Positions 1-11,900 of a DNA stretch of 64,000 nucleotides are shown here, in pieces. The notes beneath the pieces were generated by a model. The model was given only the letters and a program-made list of their open reading frames with translations, ran no database searches and was not told the origin of the DNA. Positions within the stretch are counted from its first letter, which is position 1. Each line of letters opens with the position of its first letter. The position numbers were made by a program, and so were the translations under genes. The DNA is from Blattamonas nauphoetae. Its lineage: Eukaryota > Preaxostyla > Oxymonadida. Where the stretch lies: the NCBI GenBank assembly GCA_033064195.1, contig JARBJD010000290.1, forward strand, positions 29,487-93,486, in the 5' to 3' direction.

Positions 1-244
1 GAAAGAGGACGGCTTTTGGAGCGATGTGATCGTGTAGATCTAACCCATTGATAGAATCTAGTCCAAGATCAGACAGATATTTTTGAGACAAATATCATTG
101 TCTTTTCTGCAAGATCTCAATCTGGTTTGGCTCAGGTACTGAACTGTCTGAACAAGAAATGGTCGATGATTCGACACAAATACAATTAAAGGGCTCGATC
201 TATTTGCTAAACAATCCCGAATTCGTTTCCATTGATTCTAGAAC
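1..244. other. 5' flank of the giant receptor gene
   Basis: No coding sequence is recognisable here. The stretch is moderately AT-rich and ends directly at the first ATG of the receptor-like gene. No TATA-like or initiator motif can be called with confidence. Confidence 0.4.
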
Positions 245-2954
245 ATGATACTTTCCACATTCATCTTGTGGAGTGTTTTTCATACCAATGCATGTTATTG
301 CATTTCAAACAAACCTCGTATACTCGACAAGATCATCTCAAACCAAATTCCCCTTCACGAACAGAAAATTGTACCGAGTCATGGGGAACTCTATCTCCAA
401 CAGGATTTGATCCCTGTGAAGGAAGGAGAAAACAAACCGATCCGAAATATGACTAGCGAAAGCGAATCGACCAAAACGAATCATCTCAAACAGGATACCA
501 TCGCAAAGATTAAAGATATCTTCCCCTCCGAAGAGACAATGTCTAATCAACTCGGAACTGATCCGATCCTGACAGTTGACATTCAACCCGGGAGTGGCCA
601 GAATCACGCTTGGATCACAATCTCAGGCCCAGACATCAATGAAGGGATATACACTGTGACTTTGGAAGGAATCACTGGATTCTCGTTTGAAGTGACGTTC
701 TCCGGTGCAACAGGTCCGAATGGGCACCCTCTCTCGGAACCATCACCACTTCGGCTCTTTGGAGACGGAAGCTCACTCACATTCGAAGCACAATACAAAA
801 TAGCCTCAATCGTCAACAGAGAGTCCCAAGTGCCCCTCGATCTCAATGGAGAAAGTCCCGCATTCGTAACTCCTGGCCCGTCAGCCAGAATCGTCGAGAT
901 GGGACAGGCGGAGTTGATTGGAGATCAGAAAGATGAAATTTCGATATCTCTAACTGGAGCCCTTTTGCCATACACCGAATATTTCATCGAGACTGATCCT
1001 CCTTGTTTGGTGGATGGACAAAAATTGTCTGCTCTCTTCGACGATCAGACAGGAACGATGGTTGCCAAAGTGTACTCAACAACTGAAAGTGAAGTCCTTC
1101 TCCAATACAACCAAAAATATGACGTTGTAAACATCCTCGACCAGAACGACAAGCCCATCTTGTTCGACTGTCTGTCCTTCACTGTCCCTCCGTCGCCCAT
1201 CCGATTCACATCCCTCTCCGTCGAGCTGAGTGCGGAAAAGAGCCAGGCTCTCGTTACCCTGGCGGGAGTGAACATTCCTGCCACTCCCATTCTGTACCTC
1301 AACCTGAAAAACCCAAAAACAAACTGGAAACGTGGCTTCATTGCGTCATACGGAACCGGACCCCCCCTCCTCGCGTCTGTCCCTGCTGGTCAGGGCGAAT
1401 GGATGTATGGTGTCGGGTTCAACACATCATACGAGATTGTGTCGATTGCATCGGAGGATAATCAGACAACAGCCGTTGTGAAGACTGGACTCAAAGTGGA
1501 TGTCCCAGCTGCTCCGATTGTCAATCTCGTACAGATGGCGAATTCCACAAGTTACCTCCAATTCAAGATCAACATGATCGGCTCAAGCCTCCCAAAGAGT
1601 GGCGTGTACACCATGACTCTTAACACGTCAGCAAAAGTCCCAATCACTTTTGCGGATGGAGCAGGCTCCTCGGATTGGATGAAAGATGGCGATTACGGAT
1701 TGCACTTCGCGACATCCTACCAAATCACAATGCTCGCAAATGGTAACGATCGGGTCCTCGTCAATCAGGGAGTGATCAACACCCCTGCCGGCCCGTCACT
1801 CTCCTCGATTGACCCTGTGTCATTCAAGAGTGGAGATCTGGACACTGTTGTTATCACCTTGCGCGGCTCCTGGGTTCCTATCGCAGCTGATGTTCCTTCG
1901 TATGACCTTGTCGTCCAAACTGGGACAGACCCCGAAGTCACAATTCCTGTCTCGTTCAGCACTCTCTACGTCGGAAGCGGAGAAGCGAAAGTCTTCAATC
2001 CGTCCAATTTGAAGTATAACACCGAATACACTGTTGTCAGCCTGACCAGCGATGTTATTCCTGTTCGAATTTACTCGACTGTGACTTTCAAAACTCCAGT
2101 TGGTCCAGTTCGCATCCTCTCAGCCAAATGCAATCTCGACGCAGCATCTGGAAAGTCTGCCGAGGTCGTTCTCGCTGGTGATTCGTTCCCCGCAAAGACT
2201 TCCTTCAAATTGACCGTGTTCGAGTTGGACAGTTCTTCAGCCAAAGTCGGAGATTCGTTTGAACTGTCCTCCTCTTTTCTCGAAGATGGGTCGGCGTCGT
2301 CGCACACTCTCTCGCATCTCATCTACGGCGAGTCAAGTCCGAAACTGAAGTATAACACATCATACCTGATCACCGATCTTCAGGTTTCAGGAAGAACCAC
2401 AATCGTGAGCAGTGATGTGACGTTCGATGTCCCTCCTGAGCCCGGCAGGATCTTGTCTTCATCACCTGCTCTGAACGGTGCAAAATCACAAGTCGACGTC
2501 ACTTTGAATGGAGTCAAACTCACAGACATTGCACTGAATGTGACGTTGAAACATTCAACAACAGGTCGATCCTTCATATCGGAACTGTCATTCATCGATT
2601 CACAAGCATGTTCGGTGTCATTCCCTGCTGCTCAGACAGAAGATGAAACACACCTCCAATTTGGACAAACATATCTGGTGATGTCAATTGCCTCAGCAGA
2701 TGGCACCAACACTTTCTATTTCAATGATGGCTTGTCTATTGAAGTTCCTCCCGCCCCAATCGTCACCACAATCACTCCCACACTCTCTCCAAACTGCACA
2801 CACTTCGAATTGTCGTTCAGTGGGCTGACTCTCCCATCAAATGTTGCTTACACATTGTATCTCGACCCAAGCGGTGATCTTCCGATCACATTTTCGAATG
2901 GACATGGCACCTCGGGTTGGTTGAAAGATGGCGATTGCGGATTGCACTTCGGTA
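245..2954 (+). CDS. Receptor gene piece 1: signal peptide and first beta-sandwich repeats
   Basis: This piece encodes 903 residues. The first 20 or so are hydrophobic (MILSTFILWSVF, then Ala-Cys) and look like a secretion signal. The rest is a chain of similar modules, each ending in a strand followed by a Pro-rich linker of the form P-x-x-P-I/V/S (PPSPIR, PAAPIVN, PAGPSLS, PVGPVRI, PPEPGRI, PPAPIVT). Recurrent motifs are an N/DTSY..(I/V) strand and a GLHF-T-SY turn. The modules resemble IPT/Ig-like folds, but none was assigned to a named family. The ATG at 245 is chosen because it gives the hydrophobic leader. The piece stops at the TA (2953-2954) that abuts a foldback element. Confidence 0.75.
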
Positions 2955-5900
2955 CCCTCCTTCCAAAACCCGTCACTTTCCAAAACCCGTCACACTTTTG
3001 ACGGGTCATCTTTTTGTTGTTTCCACCTCTCATTTTCATCTCAAAATTGTTTTATTCAACTTTTTTGAAATGAAATCAATTGAAAACAAATCGAGAAAAA
3101 GTCAACATAGTGATCAACCCTGAATTTTGTTGTGGGTGATCCTCCTCGACCAGTCATCGTACAGACCTCTCGTTTTCACTGAATCGAATGTTTTGGTGGA
3201 ATTGAAGCTTTTCTGCCATTTTCATTCTTTTCTGAACAACTCTTAATTCTCATCTTTTCTAAAAACTCATGTTTTCGACAGTTTTCACACAAATTTGGCA
3301 TCTATCTAAACTTTTTGAAGAAATTATCATTTGACCAAGAGAATGATGCTCTCCGAATGATTTTTACAAAAATTTGTGACAAGTGAAGAAGTTGTAGTGA
3401 CGGAAAGGTTGCATTTTTGATCGTTGGGCGCAAAATGATGAAATGACGGAAATGTCTGTTGCATAAACAAGATTGAAAATGACAGAAAAGCTTCAATTCC
3501 ACCAAAACATTCAATTCAGTGAAAACGAGAGGTCTGTACGATGACTGGTCGAGGAGGATCACCCACAACAAAATTCAGGGTTGATCACCTTGACCAGAAC
3601 AAGGAGGTATTACTATGTTGACTTTTTTCTCGATTTGTTTTCAATTGATTTCATTTCAAAAAAAAGTTGAATAAAAACAATTTTGAGATGAAAATGAGAG
3701 GTGGAAACAACAAAAAGATGACCCGTCAAAAGTGTGACGGGTTTTGGAAAGTGACGGGTTTTGGAAGGAGGGTACATCCTACTCCATCGTGAAGCTTGCA
3801 AAAGGTAACGATCAGATCATCGTCAACCAGAAACAGTTCACAACCCCTCCCGGCCCGTCACTCACCTCGATTGATCCAGTGTCACTCAAGAGTGGAGATC
3901 TCGACACTGTTGTTCTCACTCTGAATGGTCAACGAATGCCTGTTGCTACATTTGTTTCAGATTTCAAACTCACTGTCGTCGAAACTGGAACAAACGCGGA
4001 AATCCCGATTCCTGTCTCGTTCAGCACGGACACCCTCGGAAGCGGAGAAGCCAAAGCATACAGCCCGTCGACGTTGAAGTATGACACCGATTACACTGTT
4101 CTCAGACTGAAGAGCACAGTTATTCCTGTATCAATTCCCTCGACTGTGACTTTCAAAACTCCAGCTGCCCCAGTTCGTATCCTCTCAGTTAAATGCAATC
4201 TCGACGCGGCATCTGGGAAAGCAGCCGAGGTCGTTCTCACCGGAGTAGCTCTCCCTCAATCGACTTCGTTCATTCTGAATGTTTACGAGTTGGACAGTTC
4301 TTCAGCCAAAGTTGGAGATGCATTTGAACTGTCCTCTTCATTTCTCGCAGATGGCCAAACATCGTCGCACACTCTCTCGCATCTCATCTACGGCGAGTCA
4401 AGTCCGAAACTGAAGTATAACACATCATACCTGATCACCGATCTTCAGGTTTCAGGAAGAACCACAATCGTGAGCAGTGATGTGACGTTCGATGTCCCTC
4501 CTGAGCCCGGCAGGATCTTGTCTTCATCACCTGCTCTGAACGGTGCAAAATCACAAGTCGACGTCACTTTGAATGGAGTCAAACTCACAGACATTGCACT
4601 GAATGTGACGTTGAAACATTCAACAACAGGTCGATCCTTCATATCGGAACTGTCATTCATCGATTCACAAGCATGTTCGGTGTCATTCCCTGCTGCTCAG
4701 ACAGAAGATGAAACACACCTCCAATTTGGACAAACATATCTGGTGATGTCAATTGCCTCAGCAGATGGCACCAACACTTTCTATTTCAATGATGGCTTGT
4801 CTATTGAAGTTCCTCCCGCCCCAATCGTCACCACAATCACTCCCACACTCTCTCCAAACTGCACACACTTCGAATTGTCGTTCAGTGGGCTGACTCTCCC
4901 ATCAAATGTTGCTTACACATTGTATCTCGACCCAAGCGGTGATCTTCCGATCACATTTTCGAATGGACATGGCACCTCGGGTTGGTTGAAAGATGGCGAT
5001 TGCGGATTGCACTTCGGTACCCTCCTTCCAAAACCCGTCACTTTCCAAAACCCGTCACACTTTTGACGGGTCATCTTTTTGTTGTTTCCACCTCTCATTT
5101 TCATCTCAAAATTGTTTTTATTCAACTTTTTTTTGAAATGAAATCAATTGAAAACAAATCGAGAAAAAAGTCAACATAGTAATACCTCCTTGTTCTGGTC
5201 AAGGTGATCAACCCTGAATTTTGTTGTGGGTGATCCTCCTCGACCAGTCATCGTACAGACCTCTCGTTTTCACTGAATCGAATGTTTTGGTGGAATTGAA
5301 GCTTTTCTGCCATTTTCATTCTTTTCTGAACAACTCTTAATTCTCATCTTTTTCTAAAAACTCATGTTTTCGACAGTTTTCACACAAATTTGGCATCTAT
5401 CTAAACTTTTTTGAAGAAATTATCATTTGACCAAGAGAATGATGCTCTCCGAATGATTTTTACAAAAATTTGTGACAAGTGAAGAAGTTGTAGTGACGGA
5501 AAGGTTGCATTTTGATCGTTGGGCGCAAAATGATGAAATGACGGAAATGTCTGTTGCATAAACAAGATTGAAAATGACAGAAAAGCTTCAATTCCACCAA
5601 AACATTCAATTCAGTGAAAACGAGAGGTTCGACTGGTCGAGGAGGATCACCCACAACAAAATTCAGGGTTGATCACCTTGACCAGAACAAGGAGGTATTA
5701 CTATGTTGACTTTTTTCTCGATTTGTTTTCAATTGATTTCATTTCAAAAAAAAGTTGAATAAAAACAATTTTGAGATGAAAATGAGAGGTGGAAACAACA
5801 AAAAGATGACCCGTCAAAAGTGTGACGGGTTTTGGAAAGTGACGGGTTTTGGAAGGAGGGTACATCCTACTCCATCGTGAAGCTTGCAAAAGGTAACGAT

Positions 5901-8900
5901 CAGATCATCGTCAACCAGAAACAGTTCACAACCCCTCCCGGCCCGTCACTCACCTCGATTGATCCAGTGTCACTCAAGAGTGGAGATCTCGACACTGTTG
6001 TTCTCACTCTGAATGGTCAACGAATGCCTGTTGCTACATTTGTTTCAGATTTCAAACTCACTGTCGTCGAAACTGGAACAAACGCGGAAATCCCGATTCC
6101 TGTCTCGTTCAGCACGGACACCCTCGGAAGCGGAGAAGCCAAAGCATACAGCCCGTCGACGTTGAAGTATGACACCGATTACACTGTTCTCAGACTGAAG
6201 AGCACAGTTATTCCTGTATCAATTCCCTCGACTGTGACTTTCAAAACTCCAGCTGCCCCAGTTCGTATCCTCTCAGTTAAATGCAATCTCGACGCGGCAT
6301 CTGGGAAAGCAGCCGAGGTCGTTCTCACCGGAGTAGCTCTCCCTCAATCGACTTCGTTCATTCTGAATGTTTACGAGTTGGACAGTTCTTCAGCCAAAGT
6401 TGGAGATGCATTTGAACTGTCCTCTTCATTTCTCGCAGATGGCCAAACATCGTCGCACACTCTCTCGCATCTCATCTACGGCGAGTCAAGTCCGAAACTG
6501 AAGTATAACACATCATACCTGATCACCGATCTTCAGGTTTCAGGAAGAACCACAATCGTGAGCAGTGATGTGACGTTCGATGTCCCTCCTGAGCCTGCTC
6601 GACTAACTAAGATCGATTTCTCAGTGGATGATTCTATTATCACTTCAACCCTCGTCCTCTCGTCTCTTCAACTCCTCGCTGGCCAGACGTACGTCGTTTA
6701 TCTCTCAGGAACACCAATCCAGCCGTCCACCTCGAAGGGTAGGTCTAGGCTCAGATCTAGAAAAGTCTAGGCGCAGATCTGCAGATCGGTCTAGGCGCAG
6801 ATCTGAAAGTCTACACGCAGATCCGTCATTCTTAGCCTTGCTTTTGCTTCCATATCACATTTTCGACATCCAACATCTAAATTTCGATATCATTTCTTCT
6901 TTTTCGTTCACTTCTCACCTTATCCCGTTTTTTAGACTGTTCTCACAATGTTCAAACACACCTTGGGTTGATCAAGGTGGAATCTGTCATCTGAAGCAAT
7001 TTGATCAATCACGTTGGTTTTTCGTGACGTGTAAGAAGGCTGGAAATGAACGAACAACTTAGAGGTGTCTGGTCTCATCCATTGGAACAGTGGATGCGGA
7101 GAGAGGTGATTGAGAGGAGGGAGAAGGCATAGTGGGAAAATAGAGCGTGATGATGAGAGTAGGAGGTGATGAGAATGGATTTTATGCCACTGGGAGGGAG
7201 GATAGACGAAGAGAATCCGGATGAAGGGAGAATTGATGATGGTTGTGAAAGATGGCATACTCGTCAATCGGTTGGTCATAGTCAGCCGGAATCGAGCGAC
7301 GCTCTCATTTTCTGTTCCCTTCTTCACTTGTTTCTTCTTCTCTCTTCTTATCTTTCTGTTTTTCTTCCATGCTTTGTCCTGACTTCTTCTGAATCAGAAT
7401 GGGATCTACTAACGGTTTGATTCGCGTTTGCAGACTCCACGTTACTGTGCGGATGATCCGAATAACAATAATTTGGTACACCAACGGAATTTGGCGAAAC
7501 TGAGAAAAACATAGATCAAAGGCTGACAGAACCTGACGAAGACAACAAAAAGCACATAGAATGAAAAGTGGTCTTTGTTGACGATTCTAAGTGCATACAC
7601 TGATATTTGCCTCGTATCTTCGTATTTGCTATTCAAGAATGCAGTCTCAACAGGGGCGATGTTGGTCGAACGTCCGCAAACAAGAATGATTGTCCAACAT
7701 GTCCTGCTCCATTTTTCCTCCAAGACCACTCGGGGATCGTACTGATTGGAGTGGAACTGTGATCTTGATGGTGATGATTGTTGTAGTCCAAGAGCGAGAA
7801 CGAACAGAAAATCTGAAGACAATTCGGAAGTAATAGACTCGTCTTGTGGTTCTTGCGATTGATAAGTTGGACGAATTCGTTGCGCATGGTGCTCTAATTG
7901 TTAACGTGGTGCTAGACGTTGTAATGGGATCACAATGTTGAGTGATGTGAAATGGACAAATTCAGGAAGGATTTTGTTCGTCGGCCGTCAGAACGGGGAG
8001 ATGAATCGTGTGGGAGATGTAGATGCGAATTCGAGTGAGGATCCCCACTTAATACGGAGCGAGGTGAACAACGGTGTTTCGTGATCATCGAAGGCTCCAA
8101 TGAACCAACGATGGATCTGAAGTTTCCTGATCTATGAAGACAACAGAACAGAGAGGAGATGAATAGAGGGAAGTCATACAGCGAGGAGAATGAATCGAGA
8201 TCGAGACGGAAGTGATCTCCTGAAAACTATAGGTAATTTTCACACACCTTCGTCCCCTGATAATGTCCAGAAGGGAACGAATACAAAATTGAAGATTCGT
8301 GAAGGACGAGAAGAACGAGGATGAAGGGTTGGCACTTTGTGAAAAGAGTTTGAGCTGATATCGATGAAGAACCAACAAAAGGGAAGAAAAGACGAAAAAG
8401 CAAACCCACTAGTTCTTGCAATCAGTTGATATGGGAGAAAATGTGTATCAACGCACATGTCTTCGTAGACAGTGTGCTGAACGGCAAACGCATCATAGAG
8501 CTGTGGGATCGATAAGGCAGAAAATGAGAATGAAACAGGATTTATATGACATACATTTGCTAGTGAACCATCATCCAGGCGTTATTCTTCGTTGAGTCGG
8601 TGAGAAGACTTGATCAACCCAAGGTGTGTTTGAACATTGTGAGAACAGTCTAAAAAACGGGATAAGGTGAGAAGTGAACGAAAAAGAAGAAATGATATCG
8701 AAATTTAGATGTTGGATGTCGAAAATGTGATATGGAAGCAAAAGCAAGGCTAAGAATGACGGATCTGCGTGTAGACTTTCAGATCTGCGCCTAGACCGAT
8801 CTGCAGATCTGCGCCTAGACTTTTCTAGATCTGAGCCTAGACTTACCCCACCTCGAACTCTGTTCACACATTGGACATTGAAGTCATCGGAGCACCATCG

Positions 8901-11900
8901 ATCACGAAGGAGTTGACACTGTATCCCACATCGACTTTGCTGTTCAACATCGAAGTTCCTTTCCCTCCAACCGTCACCGGCGCTTCATTTGATTTTGACA
9001 CCAAAATCAACACAACTTGCATCGTCACTCTGACAGGGTCGCATCTGAATCTGCAGGGACACTATCTAGTCACCCTTGACCACGGCCCAACTCTCACATT
9101 CAACTTCAATCAAACAATCAAAGCTCAGACATCAGTACTCCTGATCGGTCTGTCAGAGACACTCCAGTTCAGCGAAACATACGAAGTCACTTCCATCAAG
9201 AAAGTCGGAGATCCAAATGATATTGTCCGTCTTCCAGCACCGGTCTCTTTCACAACTTTAGCGAAGCCAACAACACTCACTGTGTACGTCGATGAGAAGA
9301 CTGGAAACTCAGAGCCAACTTGTGGAGACTCGACAAAGCCGTGCACGACCGTCGACGTTGCTTGGAGCCTCGCAACAACTCTGAAGATCCCTCAAGTGAA
9401 GATGCTGATCATCAAGTCCACACTCCAATCCAAACCACTCACCATCCCATCTGGTGGCTTCCTCGTCGTCACGAAAGATGAATTTGGGAGCCCTTCACTC
9501 CGCCTCGAATCGACCGCCACGATGGGAGGAATGGAAGGAATGATTGTTGCGAAGGATGCATCACTGGAGATGGGTAAGTCTAGGCTCAGATCTGAAAAAG
9601 TCTAGACGCAGATCTGCAGATCGGTCTAGGCGCAGATCTGAAAGTCTACACGCAGATCTGTCATTACACTCGTTCTAATCGATTCTTTACCGCATTTTAT
9701 TCAACAAACACCTCAATATCCACATCACTTCCACTTTTTTTGCTCATTTCTTACTTTCTGACTTTTTTACAATCTGGGTTCATCGTTGTCAAAGAGATCC
9801 TGGGTTGATCTCGGACTGTTCCTTCCCATTAACGCGTCTTTCAATGAGAGACCCTTCCAGACATTTTTCCGGAACTTTGTCGTCGGATTCACGAACATAT
9901 AGCCCTCCCGACTCTCCATCTTCTCTACACCGCCAGCATTTAATTCTCCACTACCCAGACCGAAGTATGCATTCCATTTGGTCATTTCACCTCTCTTACC
10001 TGATTTCCAAGTTCATTTTCCTTGATCTCCGAGCCCATCCTCCACTATGTTCCGTCTGAAAAGTCAACTCCAGCTCCCATCGACAGCCTCGACGGACGGT
10101 GGTCACTCAGTATTCGAATCCGCTCACAACTGAGAATTTCTACTTACAGAAAAGAGGAAGAATTGAAACAGAACGTCCAGAATAGCGAAAACAGTACAAT
10201 ATTGTGAGAACGACCAAGAAAGGCGACGATGCGAAGGAAACAAAAGGGAAGGGGATGAAGACCAACAATTTGAGGTTGATGAGGACATCGAAGGAGAATA
10301 TGAACAAACAGGAAGAGGCAGTTGAAGATGAGGTGAACAAGACGATGGAGATGCCGATGACAACCTACAAGAATTTGAGCAATCAGAACGCGAAGACAGA
10401 GATGCTGAGGAACAGTATGAAGAAATATGCGAAGATACCGGATCTTAACAGAATGCACATGGGGAAGAAAACAAGAATGATGAAGTTGTCGAAAACGATC
10501 ATCTCGACGATCAAGATCCCAACACTGCCGGTCCTGAAAATGAGCAAGCTGAATCTGAACATGAAGATTTGCAGGAGGAAGATGATGTAAAAGCTGAAGA
10601 AGTGGAATATTTCGAAGAAGACCAAGTTGAAGACGAAGAAATCGAAGCAGAAGTCAAAACGCGCTCATTTGGCGCACGAACCTAAAAGAAGAATCAAACG
10701 ATAAAGAAAACGAGATGCAAGAAAATGAACAAAATTATAAGGATGATGCGAAATTTGTAGAACCAGTGGATGAACAAGCAGAAACAGACGATCAATTTGA
10801 AGACAATGAACAAGTAGAAGGGACAGAATTAGAAGCAGAAAAGAAGAAGACAGCAAACACTCAGTCAAATCACGGGAGAAATTTCAAGGAGATAAATCGT
10901 CCCGGAGTTCGAAATCCAATCGGACATCCAAAGATCAAGCTCCGAATCTCGGAAATCACGCTCTTCAGAAGAAAAATTGGATTTCCTCGAAGAAACAAAC
11001 CTGAAAACAAGATGGACAGGAGGAAGTGTTTGAAGACCAACAAGAATATGGAATGGAGGAAGGCAACAGCTTCGATCCTCAGTTGGACAAGAAATCAATG
11101 CATTAATGAAAAACCAACGAAAATGAAAACGAAATTGTGACAACACGAACATGTGGGGAAACAGAATGTGGAAAAGTAGGATCGGTGCGTGGTACTGATT
11201 TCGAATCCAATTCTGACGCTGAAAAGGAAGAATCAGGCGAAAAGACGAAAATGAGTAAGAAAACGACAAAGAAGTTGTGGTCGAAGAAGATGATGAGGCA
11301 AAATTGGAAGAAGGGGAAGCAACTCCAAATCAGCAATCTGGATACAAAGATGAAGATATTCGGTTCGGAATATTCTTTTCACGAATCAGAAGAAGGAGTG
11401 GACGAAAAGGAAAAAGGAGAAGAAGATGAGAAGGAAGTGGAAAACGAGGAAGCAGAGAGATTGGCAAGGGAGAAGGCTGAGGAGGAAGAAGCGGTCACGG
11501 AGAGAGATTTCAAACGCCTTCAGGATGAAGAAGAGGGAGGGCGAAATTGGAAGATGAGGAGCGCCAGAGAGAGGAAGAAGAAAGGGAAAACGAGGAAGAA
11601 CGACCTCGACAAGAAGACGAGAAATTGAAGCAAAACTGGCCGAGCTTCGACGACAGGAAAGAGCACAAGAAGAACTGATGCGAGAAGAACAGGAAGCAGC
11701 ACGAAGACGAAAGAAGGAGCGACATGAAGCGAAGATGGAGAAGAAAAGGAAGGAAGAGGAACAACGCGAAGCAAAACGAAAAAAGAGAAAAACCACTTGG
11801 TCCATATTCAGCCATCAAAGACAAGCAATGTCTAATCATCGACACCGCCATGTTCAGAAAGAACATCAAACAGAACATGGCAGCCGAACTGAAGAAGGAG

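Larger units (their letters stand above)
2297..6595 (+). repeat. 2.07-2.09 kb tandem duplication inside the receptor gene, including a transposon
   Basis: The sequence beginning tcgtcgcacactc at 2297 recurs at 4362 and again at 6450. Unit 1 (2297-4361) and unit 2 (4362-6449) each hold the end of one repeat module, a full module, one foldback element and the start of the next module; a third partial copy runs to 6595. The coding parts look identical. The two element copies differ by small indels: the first lacks about 33 bp near 3111, and the second lacks about 9 bp near 5629. Unequal exchange between homologous modules would explain it. The frame is kept, so the protein gains about 416 residues. 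A long-read assembly error is the main alternative. Confidence 0.8.
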
